Shown here: positions 35,978-43,442 of the stretch, in pieces
Layout of the letters: the number at the start of each line of letters is the position of its first letter
Position numbering within the stretch: position 1 is the stretch's first letter
Source of the DNA: Hyphomonadaceae bacterium
Lineage (GTDB): Bacteria; Pseudomonadota; Alphaproteobacteria; Caulobacterales; Hyphomonadaceae
DNA: 46,284 bases
Reading direction: 5' to 3'
Assembly: GCA_022844475.1 (NCBI GenBank)
Contig: JALHLR010000008.1
Location: forward strand, 3,295-49,578
Position numbers and translations under genes: made by a program
The notes under the pieces: generated by a model
Databases searched by the model: none
What the model was told of the DNA's origin: nothing
The model's input: only the letters and a program-made list of their open reading frames with translations

Positions 35978-36786
35978 GGCTGGACCTCGATTGTAATCGA
36001 CGTCGTGTAGCTGCGGATCGGCGTCGCGGCGCCAGCAGGGGCGTCACCCGACATGCGGGTCCAGAACAGGTAGACCCCGGGCTTGTCGAACGTGGCATTC
36101 ACCTCGCCGTCAGAGCCTGATGCAAGAAGCTTGCGGTAGGCTGGCTCTTCGTATGTGCCGCCTTCGCGCCAGATCTCCACCTGCTGATTGGCGACGGGCT
36201 TGCCGTTGAGCATGACGCGGAAGGCGAAGCCGGTATCGAGATAGACGTCGTTGGGATGCGTCAGGGGTTTCAGCTCGAGCGAGCCGATGCGGGCTTCGAC
36301 CGGCGCCGTGGTTGGCGCCCCGCGCGTGACGTAGACGTCGGCGACGGTGGCGGTCTGGCTCTGGCGCGTCTGCGCGCCGGGCAGGATTTCGCGGCCGGGC
36401 GCTACGGGCTGCCATGCGCCATCGACGAGGACTTGCTGGCCGATGCGGCCGAGGCGTTCGCCGGTCGAGAGGCGGTAGGTGCCGTTGGTCCTGGTGTCGG
36501 CTTCGAGCACGGTGAGTTGTGCGAGTTCGACCTTCGCCTTGAAGGTGGATCTGGCGCCATCGGGAGCGACCACTGTCCATGCCTCGGATTTCACGCCGAT
36601 CGCAGGATTGGAGAAGCTCTCGGTGAAGGAAGATTGCGCGGTTACGAGATCGTCAGTGGCGGTGGTGAACCAGTTGGGCCGAAGGTAGGACGTATCAGCC
36701 GACGCATGTGGCGCGACGACCGCTGGCATGAGCAGGAAGAGGCACGTTGCGACGCGCCCGGCGAGCGTTGAAGAATGTCGAGTCAT
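35974..36786 (-). CDS. periplasmic DUF4198-type protein
   Basis: A 270-aa secreted protein: Sec signal (LAGRVATCLFLLMPAVVAPHASA) then a DUF4198-like beta-rich body. Family-like features are SYLRPNWF after the signal, TNGTYRLSTGER, a LELKPLTHPNDVY strand, then a C-terminal immunoglobulin-like part with GKPVANQQVEIWREG and DKPGVYLFWTRM. DUF4198 proteins are often found with TonB-dependent receptors and metal uptake genes, and some resemble nickel/cobalt transporter accessory proteins; a role in metal handling is an inference. ATG at 36786 has GAGG eight bases upstream. It is divergent from the DUF6607 lipoprotein gene, sharing a 117-base gap with a perfect 19-bp dyad, and sits inside the pho locus. 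Confidence 0.75.
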   Translation of the reverse strand: MTRHSSTLAGRVATCLFLLMPAVVAPHASADTSYLRPNWFTTATDDLVTAQSSFTESFSNPAIGVKSEAWTVVAPDGARSTFKAKVELAQLTVLEADTRTNGTYRLSTGERLGRIGQQVLVDGAWQPVAPGREILPGAQTRQSQTATVADVYVTRGAPTTAPVEARIGSLELKPLTHPNDVYLDTGFAFRVMLNGKPVANQQVEIWREGGTYEEPAYRKLLASGSDGEVNATFDKPGVYLFWTRMSGDAPAGAATPIRSYTTSITIEVQP

Positions 36787-36835
36787 CGGTTGCACCTCGC
36801 GTTCGCGGAACGGCGTTGGCAGGACTCAGTATGCA

Positions 36836-36854
36836 CTTGCAAGTCATTTGCAAG
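36836..36854. promoter_or_regulatory. Fur/Mur-like operator candidate between DUF4198 and DUF6607 genes
   Basis: CTTGCAA (36836-36842) and TTGCAAG (36848-36854) are perfect 7-bp inverted repeats with a five-base spacer, centred in the divergent promoter gap. The core TGCAA-N5-TTGCA resembles operators described for Fur-superfamily iron and manganese regulators in Alphaproteobacteria. The match is by eye; the regulator is not shown. Confidence 0.55.
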
Positions 36855-36903
36855 AGGAATAGCTCTCGGAACGCGGGGGCGCACTGGAAAAGGCCATGAA
36901 CGC

Positions 36904-37971
36904 ATGATGTCGTCAGGAATGCTTCGGGGCGCAGCGCTGGCGGTTCTGCTTGCTGGCGGCCTGGCGATGCAGGGTTGCACCACAGCGGGCGGCGCGGCCT
37001 ACACGCAGGGCGTCATGGGCGAGGTCGAGCGCGCGAAGTTCGAGCAGGACCGCAAGGCGATCATGGCGCAGCAGGGCGACTATCGCGTGCGTTTCGACTT
37101 CATCGAGACGGTAGGTTTCGTGCCTGACTACAAGGTGCGCGAGCCGGATCGGTCTGGCGGATACGAAGTCGTGCGCGTGATCGAGGATCGCGGCAACTTC
37201 ATCAGCATCCAGCACATCCTGGTCATCGAGGCGGGGGACGAGAAGTTTCCCATCAAGCACTGGCGGCAGGACTGGCGCTATGAACCTGCGAGCGTGCTCG
37301 TGTTTCTCGGCGGCAATGCCTGGGAGAACCGCGTGATCGCGCCTGCCGAGCGCGAAGGGAAGTGGTCGCAGCAGGTCTACCAGGTGGAAGACTCGCCGCG
37401 TTACGGCGCGCTTGGCACGTGGACGCATGCGTATGGTGTGTCAGAGTGGACGCCGCCGGCCGAGTTGCGGCCGCTGCCGCGGCGCGAGTCGACGACGCGT
37501 AAGGATTACTACGCCGTGCTGGCGGTGAACCGTCATGCACTTACCAGCGACGGCTGGGTGCATGAGCAGGACAATTCCAAGCTCGGCATGGTTGGCGGCA
37601 AGCAGCAGATCATTGCACGCGAGCAGGGCGTGAACACGTATCGTCCAAACACGCAGTTCGATGCATCGGTGGCGACGGAGTATTGGGCCGCGACCAGGGA
37701 TTTCTGGGCCGAGGTCCGCAAGGAATGGGACAGGCTCGAGGTCGCCGGGACGAGCTTTGGCCTGACGGTGCAGGGCGAGCCGGAGCCGGTATATGAGCCC
37801 TTGCTTGAGCTGGCGGACAAGATCGACGCGGGCGAGACGACGACCGCAGAGGCTGTGGTGAAAGCGCGCGAGGTCATCGCGAAGTTCACGACGCGCGATA
37901 TCGGCACGCTGGAGCAGCGGCTGGCGAAGGCGGGCGTGGATGGAGCGGTGAGGACAGCGGCGGTCAGGTAG
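36904..37971 (+). CDS. DUF6607-type lipoprotein
   Basis: A 355-aa lipoprotein: MLRGAALAVLLAGGLAMQGC with Cys25 as lipid site. The mature region matches the pattern of DUF6607 proteins: KHWRQDWRYEP, FLGGNAWENR, a WSQQVYQVEDSPRYGALGTW stretch, and paired YWAATRDFWAEVRKEW helices near the end. Function unknown. The abundance of Trp, Tyr and charged strands suggests a beta-rich outer-membrane-associated protein facing the periplasm. ATG at 36904 (or the adjacent ATG at 36907) is placed by the signal peptide; the 43 codons upstream in frame do not look coding and cross the putative operator. It is divergent from the DUF4198 gene and probably regulated with it. A 443-base gap follows before pstB. 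Confidence 0.75.
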   Translation: MMSSGMLRGAALAVLLAGGLAMQGCTTAGGAAYTQGVMGEVERAKFEQDRKAIMAQQGDYRVRFDFIETVGFVPDYKVREPDRSGGYEVVRVIEDRGNFISIQHILVIEAGDEKFPIKHWRQDWRYEPASVLVFLGGNAWENRVIAPAEREGKWSQQVYQVEDSPRYGALGTWTHAYGVSEWTPPAELRPLPRRESTTRKDYYAVLAVNRHALTSDGWVHEQDNSKLGMVGGKQQIIAREQGVNTYRPNTQFDASVATEYWAATRDFWAEVRKEWDRLEVAGTSFGLTVQGEPEPVYEPLLELADKIDAGETTTAEAVVKAREVIAKFTTRDIGTLEQRLAKAGVDGAVRTAAVR

Positions 37972-38414
37972 GATTGCCCTTGGTCGCAGGACAGGCGCCC
38001 GCAGGAGGTCGCGCCCGGTCTGGTCCGCTGCGCGGAGCTGGTTTTGGAGTCAGCGCCGACAGCGTGGTCGGCGCCGATAAACCCTTCGGGCCGCGGCCAT
38101 GTAGCCGCAAGAATGCGTCAGAAGCTGCCTCACGTGCGGAGGTAGCAGCCTGACATGATTGATTCTGGATCGAAAATACCCGTGCCGCGTGCAGCGCAGA
38201 CACGGATACTCCAGTTTATCGATAGATGGGCAGACTGACGCACAGGCGGGTAGATGCGGGTTCGCAGGACTGTCACAATCGGCCCGTACAGGACTCGTCA
38301 TCAAGCGGCTGTTGGGCAGTTCATGGCTATCCAGTTCGTCTCCACGAAGGCCGGCATGGCAGCGGAGAACGAACGGATTCCTGATCTCGGACCGGACGCC
38401 GTGTGGAGAGGGCG
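37972..38414. other. 443-base intergenic region with three stem-loops upstream of pstB
   Basis: No pst permease gene or remnant could be read here in any frame. Three hairpins follow one another: GCGCCGAC/GTCGGCGC (38053-38060 with 38067-38074, perfect), GCGGC/GCCGC (38093-38097 with 38104-38108) and a two-part hairpin at 38117-38154 (outer GTCAG/CTGAC, inner eight pairs with one wobble). Downstream the DNA is more AT-rich and contains one PhoB half-site-like CTGTCAC at 38270-38276, but no second half-site at the expected spacing. Confidence 0.45.
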
Positions 38415-39248
38415 ATGAGCCGGATGGAGCCCGTCGTTCCACAACTTCGTGTCGAAACACCCCGGCCGAGCGCCGCTGGGCCAGCCATGCCGCCGACCAA
38501 GGTCGCGGCGCGCTCGGTGTCGGTGTTCTATGGCGAAAAGCAGGCACTGTTCGACGTCTCGCTCGACATGCCGGAGAAGTCGGTGACGGCGCTGATCGGG
38601 CCGTCGGGCTGCGGAAAGTCGACTTTCCTGCGCTCGATCAACCGGATGAACGACACCATCCCGAACTGCCGGGTAACGGGCGAGATTCTGATCGATGGTC
38701 AGGACGTCAACGCCCGCTCGGTGGACCCCGTCCTTCTGCGGGCACAGGTGGGCATGGTGTTCCAGAAGCCGAACCCGTTCCCGAAATCGATCTTCGACAA
38801 TGTGGCCTATGGCGTGCGCCTGCATGGTCTTGCGGGGTCGCGGACAGAGATGCAGCAGATCGTCGAGTCCTCGCTGCGCAAGGCCGGGCTGTGGGACGAG
38901 GTGAAGGATCGCCTCAACGCGCCAGGCATGAGCCTGTCGGGCGGCCAGCAGCAGCGCCTGGTGATCGCGCGTGCGATCGCCGTGAGCCCCGAAATCATCC
39001 TGATGGACGAGCCCTGTTCGGCGCTGGACCCCATCGCAACGGCGAAGGTGGAAGAGCTGATCGACGAGCTGAAGGCGAACTACTGCATCATCATCGTGAC
39101 GCATTCGATGGCGCAGGCGGCCCGGGTGTCACAGCAGACGGCCTTCTTTCACCTCGGAAAACTGGTGGAAACCGGCCCAACCGAGACAGTGTTTACCAAT
39201 CCGCGGGAGTCGCGGACGCAGGACTACATCACCGGACGCTTCGGATAG
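38415..39248 (+). CDS. pstB: phosphate ABC transporter ATPase PstB
   Basis: A 277-aa ABC ATPase with Walker [10 protein letters not shown] (62-70), Q-loop [17 protein letters not shown] (the PstB-specific PNPFP), signature LSGGQQQRL, Walker [14 protein letters not shown] and switch His in VTHSM. It powers high-affinity phosphate uptake with PstSCA and takes part in PhoR signalling. ATG at 38415 follows GGAGAGG; GTG 38403 is possible. phoU starts 41 bases after its stop, phoB overlaps phoU, so the three form an operon. Striking absence: no pstS, pstC or pstA lies upstream, where they usually are. The permease must be encoded elsewhere or the transporter is incomplete. Confidence 0.93.
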   Translation: MSRMEPVVPQLRVETPRPSAAGPAMPPTKVAARSVSVFYGEKQALFDVSLDMPEKSVTALIGPSGCGKSTFLRSINRMNDTIPNCRVTGEILIDGQDVNARSVDPVLLRAQVGMVFQKPNPFPKSIFDNVAYGVRLHGLAGSRTEMQQIVESSLRKAGLWDEVKDRLNAPGMSLSGGQQQRLVIARAIAVSPEIILMDEPCSALDPIATAKVEELIDELKANYCIIIVTHSMAQAARVSQQTAFFHLGKLVETGPTETVFTNPRESRTQDYITGRFG

Positions 39249-39289
39249 GCCCAGCCTTCCTGTAAGGTAGCGGTGAAAGGACCACGCAC

Positions 39290-39982
39290 ATGACCGAGCA
39301 TACAGTCAGGTCGTTCTCGCAGGATCTGGAGGAACTCTCCGGAGACCTCGCCCGCATGGGCGGGCTTGCCGAGGACATGCTGTCGGACGCCATCCAGTCG
39401 ATCGCCTCGCGCGATCTCGTGCTGGCCGAGACGGTGGTGTCGCGCGATCCACAGATCGACAACCTGCAGGTCGAGGTGGAGAAGAAGATCCTGCGGCTTC
39501 TTGCGCTTCGCCAGCCGCTGGCGCGCGACCTGCGCCAGGTGATCTCGGCGCTCAAGATCGCAACCGAACTCGAGCGCGTCGGCGATCTCGCCAAGAGTAT
39601 CGCCAAGCGCGTCAAGCTGGTCGACAAGATCGGGGCGGAGGGCGCCCTGAAGGGCGTGGCGCGCATGGGCCGGCTCGTTACGGCGCAGCTGAAGCGCGTG
39701 CTGGACGCCTATACGGCGCTGGAGACGGATGCGGCCAACAAGGTGTGGGCGCGCGACGAGGAAGTGGACGAGCACTACCAGTCGCTGTTCCGAGAAGTCG
39801 TTACCTACATGATCGAAGACCCGCGCACGATTTCGGCCTGCGCGCATCTCCTCTTTGTCGCCAAGAATCTGGAACGGATCGGTGACCACTGCACCAACAT
39901 CGCCGAGGAAATCCATTTCCTGGTCACCGGCGAACAACTCCCCACCGAAAGGCCGAAGGTCGATGCACTCAACAGCAACTGA
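39290..39982 (+). CDS. phoU: phosphate signalling regulator PhoU
   Basis: A 230-aa all-helical protein with two PhoU repeats. Each contains the metal-cluster helix pattern: DLRQVISALKIATELERVGD in the first half and AHLLFVAKNLERIGDHCTN in the second. PhoU dampens PhoR-PhoB signalling when phosphate is ample, by contact with the Pst complex and PhoR at the membrane. Sits between pstB and phoB on the same strand. The last 20 bases overlap the likely phoB start. Length and motifs are normal. Confidence 0.94.
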   Translation: MTEHTVRSFSQDLEELSGDLARMGGLAEDMLSDAIQSIASRDLVLAETVVSRDPQIDNLQVEVEKKILRLLALRQPLARDLRQVISALKIATELERVGDLAKSIAKRVKLVDKIGAEGALKGVARMGRLVTAQLKRVLDAYTALETDAANKVWARDEEVDEHYQSLFREVVTYMIEDPRTISACAHLLFVAKNLERIGDHCTNIAEEIHFLVTGEQLPTERPKVDALNSN

Positions 39983-40700
39983 GATCGAACGCCCCACCAT
40001 GCGCCCGGCCGCCGCCACACGCCCCTTTGCGCTGATCGTCGAGGACGAGGCGGCGCTGGTTGAGCTGATCCGCTACAACCTCATCAAGGAAGGCTATGAG
40101 GTCGCGACCGCGACCGACGGCGAGGATGCGCTGCTGCAGATCGCCGAACGCCAGCCCGACATCGTGCTGCTCGACTGGATGCTGCCGAAGCTGGCCGGCA
40201 TCGAAGTGGCGCGGCGGCTGCGGTCGCAACAGGCGACACGCAACCTGCCGATCATCATGCTGACGGCCCGCACCGAAGAGAGCGACCGCATCCGCGGGCT
40301 CGATATCGGCGCCGACGATTACATGACCAAGCCGTTCTCGATGTCGGAGCTGACGGCGCGCATCCGCGCGGTGATGCGGCGCATCCGGCCGGCCCTGGCC
40401 GACGACATCGTGGTGGTCGGCGATATCTCGATGGACCGCGCTGCGCACAAGGTTACGCGCGCCGGCGCCGAGGTGCATCTCGGGCCGACGGAGTTCCGCC
40501 TGCTCGATTATTTCATCCAGCATCCCGGCCGCGTGTTCAGCCGCGAGCAGCTGCTGGATGCTGTTTGGGGTTCCGACGTCTATGTCGAGACGCGGACAGT
40601 CGACGTCCACATCGGTCGCCTGCGCAAAGCGCTGAGCAAGGGTGGCGGCGATGATCCGATCCGCACCGTGCGCTCGGCGGGCTACGCGCTGAACGTCTAG
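39963..40700 (+). CDS. phoB: phosphate regulon response regulator PhoB
   Basis: An OmpR-family regulator: receiver with LIVEDEAAL, phospho-acceptor Asp71 in IVLLDWMLP, Thr in IIMLTAR and Lys in DDYMTKPF, then a winged-helix DNA-binding domain (LGPTEFRLLDYF, VYVETRTVDVHIGRLRKAL). It activates phosphate-starvation genes. Two starts are possible: ATG 39963, overlapping phoU by 20 bases with AAAGG about ten bases upstream, and ATG 39999, closer to the usual N-terminus but with a poorer ribosome site. I list the longer form (245 aa). Its stop overlaps that of a convergent GNAT gene at CTAG (40697-40700). Confidence 0.93.
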   Translation: MHSTATEIERPTMRPAAATRPFALIVEDEAALVELIRYNLIKEGYEVATATDGEDALLQIAERQPDIVLLDWMLPKLAGIEVARRLRSQQATRNLPIIMLTARTEESDRIRGLDIGADDYMTKPFSMSELTARIRAVMRRIRPALADDIVVVGDISMDRAAHKVTRAGAEVHLGPTEFRLLDYFIQHPGRVFSREQLLDAVWGSDVYVETRTVDVHIGRLRKALSKGGGDDPIRTVRSAGYALNV

Positions 40701-41119
40701 TCGAAGTCGAGTGCGAACATCGCGATCGAGTCGTGCATGAAGCGCTGCGCGGCGTAGAATCCCTTCGCGCCGTCATTGTCGATTTCCGTGGCGACCCAGG
40801 CGTAGGTGCAGCCCTGCGCCTTCCCCCATGCAATCAGGGCGTCCATCAGCCGGGCGGCGAGGCCGCGCCTCTGGTGACTGGGCGCGGTGCCGAGATTGTC
40901 AATGTAGAGGTCGGGCGCGCGGTCTGGCTGCAGGTGAACGTTGCCGCGGATGTGGCTCACGACCGCGCCGTTCTCTACGGCGACGAACAGGGCGTGTCGG
41001 GGATCAGCCACGTAGGCGGCGAGGTAGCGCTGGTCGATGGCGTGGTCAAACACGTCCGGATCGACATTGTCGAGCAGGGCGGTGTTCGCGGCGGTGATGT
41101 GGTGGATCGAAGCTGGCAT
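40697..41119 (-). CDS. GNAT-family N-acetyltransferase
   Basis: A compact 140-aa acetyltransferase with acetyl-CoA motif QRRGLAARLM (about 82-92) after the strand LYIDNLGTAPSH, and the C-terminal GAKGFYAAQRFMH segment typical of GNATs. Substrate unknown. AGGA lies seven bases upstream of the ATG at 41119. It converges with phoB with a four-base overlap and is divergent from purB, with a 135-base gap. It is independent of the pho and pur genes by orientation. Confidence 0.87.
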   Translation of the reverse strand: MPASIHHITAANTALLDNVDPDVFDHAIDQRYLAAYVADPRHALFVAVENGAVVSHIRGNVHLQPDRAPDLYIDNLGTAPSHQRRGLAARLMDALIAWGKAQGCTYAWVATEIDNDGAKGFYAAQRFMHDSIAMFALDFD

Positions 41120-41131
41120 GGCCCGTTCCTG

Positions 41132-41147
41132 TCAGACGGCGGTCTGA
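41132..41147. promoter_or_regulatory. short perfect dyad between the GNAT gene and purB
   Basis: TCAGAC (41132-41137) and GTCTGA (41142-41147) form a perfect dyad with a four-base centre, located in the divergent gap about 110 bases upstream of the purB start and 13 bases before the GNAT start. It may be an operator or a leader hairpin; there is no further support. Confidence 0.3.
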
Positions 41148-41254
41148 TCGTCCATCCATGGTGCGGACAGGCGAGGGGCTGGCAAGAGCGATCTCAGATG
41201 ACAACTGCGCCTGTTGGAGCTTAAAGCCTCGGCAGACCTGCCGGAGTTCGACCC

Positions 41255-42565
41255 ATGATTCCCCGTTATGCCCGTCCCGAAATGGTTGCGATCTGGGAGC
41301 CGGAGCAGCGCTATGCGATCTGGCTGGAGATCGAGACGCTGGCGGCCGAAGCGATGGCCGAGCTGGGGATGATCCCGGCCGGGGTTCCCAGGGCCGTACG
41401 GGCGCGGGGCGGCTTCAACGTGGCGCGGATCGACGAGATCGAGCGCGAGGTGAAGCACGACGTGATCGCGTTCCTCACGTCGGTGGCAGAGCATGTGGGG
41501 GATGAAGCGCGGTTCCTTCATCTCGGGATGACGTCATCGGATGTGCTGGATACCTGCCTTGCGGTGCAGCTGCAGCGGGCGAGCGACATCCTGCTGAAGG
41601 ACATGGACAGGGTGCTGGCGGCGCTGAAGAAGCGCGCGATCGAGCACAAGCGGACGCCGACGATCGGGCGCAGTCACGGCATCCACGCCGAGCCGACGAC
41701 GTTTGGCCTGAAGCTGGCTGGATTCCACGCCGAGTTTGCGCGCGGGAAGAAGCGGCTTGAGGCGGCGCGCGAGGAGATTTCGACCTGCGCGATTTCCGGC
41801 GCGGTGGGGACATTTGCCAACATCGATCCGCGTATCGAGGAGATGGTGGCGGCGAAGCTGGGACTGGCCGTGGAGCCTGTGTCGACGCAGGTGATCCCGC
41901 GCGATCGTCATGCTGCTTTCTTCGCGGCGCTTGGCGTGATTGCATCCAGCATCGAGCGGCTGGCGACAGAGATCCGGCATCTGCAGCGGACGGAAGTGCT
42001 GGAGGCGGAAGAGTTCTTCTCGGAAGGGCAGAAGGGCTCGTCGGCGATGCCGCACAAGCGGAATCCGGTGCTGACGGAAAATCTCACAGGGTTGGCGCGG
42101 CTGGTGCGGTCGGCTGTGGTGCCGGCGATGGAGAATGTCGCGCTATGGCATGAGCGGGATATCTCACACTCGTCCGTCGAGCGTGGCATCGGACCGGATG
42201 CGACGATCCATCTGGATTTCGCGCTCAACCGGCTCGCCGGCGTGATCGAGAACCTGCTGGTCTATCCCGACAACATGCTGGCGAACCTCAACCGGCTGGG
42301 TGGTTTGCACAATTCGCAGCGTGTCCTGCTGGCGCTTGTCGAAGCAGGGGCAAGCCGCGAGGACGCCTATCGCATGGTCCAGCGCAACGCGATGAAGGTG
42401 TGGCGCGACGCGAACCGCAAGGATGGCGATTTTCTTGCCAACCTTGAAGGCGATGCGGATGTCGCGAAGCTGCTGAGCAAGACAGAGCTCGGGGCTATGT
42501 TCGACCTTGAATACCACTTCAAGGGCGTGGACGTGATCTTCGATCGGGTGTTTGGCGTGGCCTGA
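41255..42565 (+). CDS. purB: adenylosuccinate lyase
   Basis: A 436-aa fumarase/aspartase-superfamily lyase. The flexible catalytic loop signature is SSAMPHKRNP (262-271), preceded by EVLEAEEFFSEGQKG; the general-acid region GRSHGIHAEPTTFG and TSSDVLDT are also present. It cleaves SAICAR to AICAR and adenylosuccinate to AMP, both releasing fumarate, in the cytosol. ATG at 41255 with CCGGAG upstream. It is followed by a terminator-like hairpin whose T-tract is on the opposite strand. It precedes the DUF1476/purC cluster, so purine genes are grouped though not in one operon here. Confidence 0.96.
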   Translation: MIPRYARPEMVAIWEPEQRYAIWLEIETLAAEAMAELGMIPAGVPRAVRARGGFNVARIDEIEREVKHDVIAFLTSVAEHVGDEARFLHLGMTSSDVLDTCLAVQLQRASDILLKDMDRVLAALKKRAIEHKRTPTIGRSHGIHAEPTTFGLKLAGFHAEFARGKKRLEAAREEISTCAISGAVGTFANIDPRIEEMVAAKLGLAVEPVSTQVIPRDRHAAFFAALGVIASSIERLATEIRHLQRTEVLEAEEFFSEGQKGSSAMPHKRNPVLTENLTGLARLVRSAVVPAMENVALWHERDISHSSVERGIGPDATIHLDFALNRLAGVIENLLVYPDNMLANLNRLGGLHNSQRVLLALVEAGASREDAYRMVQRNAMKVWRDANRKDGDFLANLEGDADVAKLLSKTELGAMFDLEYHFKGVDVIFDRVFGVA

Positions 42566-42573
42566 AAACAAAA

Positions 42574-42604
42574 GGGCCGGAGCGCCTCACCGTCGCTCCG
42601 GCCC
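42574..42604 (-). terminator. strong hairpin with minus-strand T-tract after purB
   Basis: GGGCCGGAGCG (42574-42584) and CGCTCCGGCCC (42594-42604) make a perfect 11-bp stem with a nine-base loop. The T-run TTTTGTTTT follows on the minus strand only, so this is an intrinsic terminator for leftward transcription; it may also serve purB less efficiently. No recognised minus-strand gene ends close to it, which points to a short unannotated transcript. Confidence 0.8.
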
Positions 42605-42722
42605 GAGGCCATGATGGCGGAGCGGCACAGCGCGAGGGGGGGCGCTGCTGCTCCAACCGGATCGCGGCGCCCCAAGGGGGGGGCGAGGCGCGCACCGCCC
42701 GGGGAGGCGGGAATCCGGCCGG

Positions 42723-42821
42723 TCAGACCGTCGGGGGCCAGTCTTCAGCTACGAGGATGGCGCCAACGGTTTGCCAGGCCCTGAGCAGCGGCGGGGGAGT
42801 TTCACGCTTGCCATTGACCAC
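42723..42821 (-). CDS. candidate 32-aa small protein
   Basis: Between two minus-strand terminators lies a short frame with a natural-looking composition. From GTG at 42821 it reads about 32 residues with PPPLLRAWQTVGAILVAEDW and ends PTV. The frame is open a few codons further upstream (NDPQFFV) to a TGA. The mix of hydrophobic, aromatic and acidic residues is unlike the Arg/Ala/Pro noise typical of spurious GC-rich frames. There is no clear Shine-Dalgarno, and it is not a family I recognise. The alternative is that the whole unit is a small RNA. Confidence 0.3.
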   Translation of the reverse strand: MVNGKRETPPPLLRAWQTVGAILVAEDWPPTV

Positions 42822-42863
42822 GAAAAACTGTGGGTCGTTTCACGACGGGACGCGCGCATGCGA

Positions 42864-42885
42864 AAACCCCGCAGCGCCGGGGTTT
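42864..42885 (-). terminator. terminator of the DUF1476 gene
   Basis: AAACCCCG (42864-42871) and CGGGGTTT (42878-42885) pair perfectly over eight bases with a six-base loop. On the minus strand the hairpin is followed by TTTTCG, about 52 bases downstream of the DUF1476 stop. It is a modest but credible intrinsic terminator. Confidence 0.65.
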
Positions 42886-42936
42886 CGGGCACCGCGGAGG
42901 TGATCGCGTTGGTAAACCGGTGGCCGGGGCCGCCCG

Positions 42937-43263
42937 TTATCTTTTCTCTGATTTGACCTGTTCGATGGCGGTTTCCATCAACTCGGTCATCTGGCGCTGG
43001 AGCTGGTGGTCGGTGATCGCGACGCCGGCGGCATCCAGATCTCCCTTCACCTTCCGGAAAACGTCTTCATCGCCCGGGGCCTCGAAGTCGGACTTTACGA
43101 CATCCGTGGCGTATGTCGCAGCCGCTTCGCCCGATTTGCCCAGCTTTTCAGCCGCCCACAGGCCCAAGAGCTTGTTTCGGCGGGCATTTGCCTTGAACCG
43201 CAGTTCCTGATCGAGGGCGAACTTGCCTTCTTCCGCCCGCTCGCGCTTGTCAAAACCGCTCAA
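42937..43263 (-). CDS. DUF1476 family protein (ATPase inhibitor subunit zeta-like)
   Basis: A 108-aa all-helical protein of the alphaproteobacterial DUF1476 family. It is homologous to the zeta subunit that inhibits the F1 ATPase in Paracoccus-type organisms. Signature parts: N-terminal SGFDKRERAEEGKFALD, the LLGLWAAEKLG helix, and the acidic DFEAPGDEDVFRKV segment. In some families the inhibitory N-terminus is not functional, so inhibition here is inferred. The start is a TTG at 43263, supported by the family N-terminus and GGGAG about nine bases upstream. It is divergent from purC, an arrangement seen widely in Alphaproteobacteria. Confidence 0.88.
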   Translation of the reverse strand: MSGFDKRERAEEGKFALDQELRFKANARRNKLLGLWAAEKLGKSGEAAATYATDVVKSDFEAPGDEDVFRKVKGDLDAAGVAITDHQLQRQMTELMETAIEQVKSEKR

Positions 43264-43363
43264 AAGCCGTCTCCCTGTGATTGCTTGCGTCTAGTCCTTC
43301 ACACGGCGATATAGCCCCTGGGAAGGGCCAAAAACACCCCCGCGACGATGCCAGACGCGACGT

Positions 43364-43395
43364 CCATCCCGGGATGGGCTAGGAAACCTTTTCCT
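43364..43395. promoter_or_regulatory. two adjacent dyads upstream of purC
   Basis: CCATCCC/GGGATGG (43364-43377) is a perfect 14-bp palindrome. AGGAAA/TTTCCT (43381-43386 with 43390-43395) follows with a three-base centre and partly resembles the enterobacterial PurR box. Both lie 48-79 bases upstream of the purC ATG in the divergent gap. They may be operators for purine control, or leader hairpins. The regulator is unknown, and PurR of the E. coli type is not expected in this group. Confidence 0.4.
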
Positions 43396-43442
43396 GTACG
43401 AGTCGCGAGGGCTGGCATGCCCTCCGGCCCTGGAGACGCGAC

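Noticed and set aside
38260..38290. Possible Pho box upstream of pstB
   Set aside because: Only one half-site (CTGTCAC) is present; the expected second direct repeat eleven bases away is missing on both sides.
42605..42870. tmRNA, SRP RNA or 6S RNA in the leftward unit
   Set aside because: I looked for the SRP core (GGTCCGGAAGGAAGCAG-like), a T-loop GTTCGA and a tag reading frame and found none. The unit stays unassigned.
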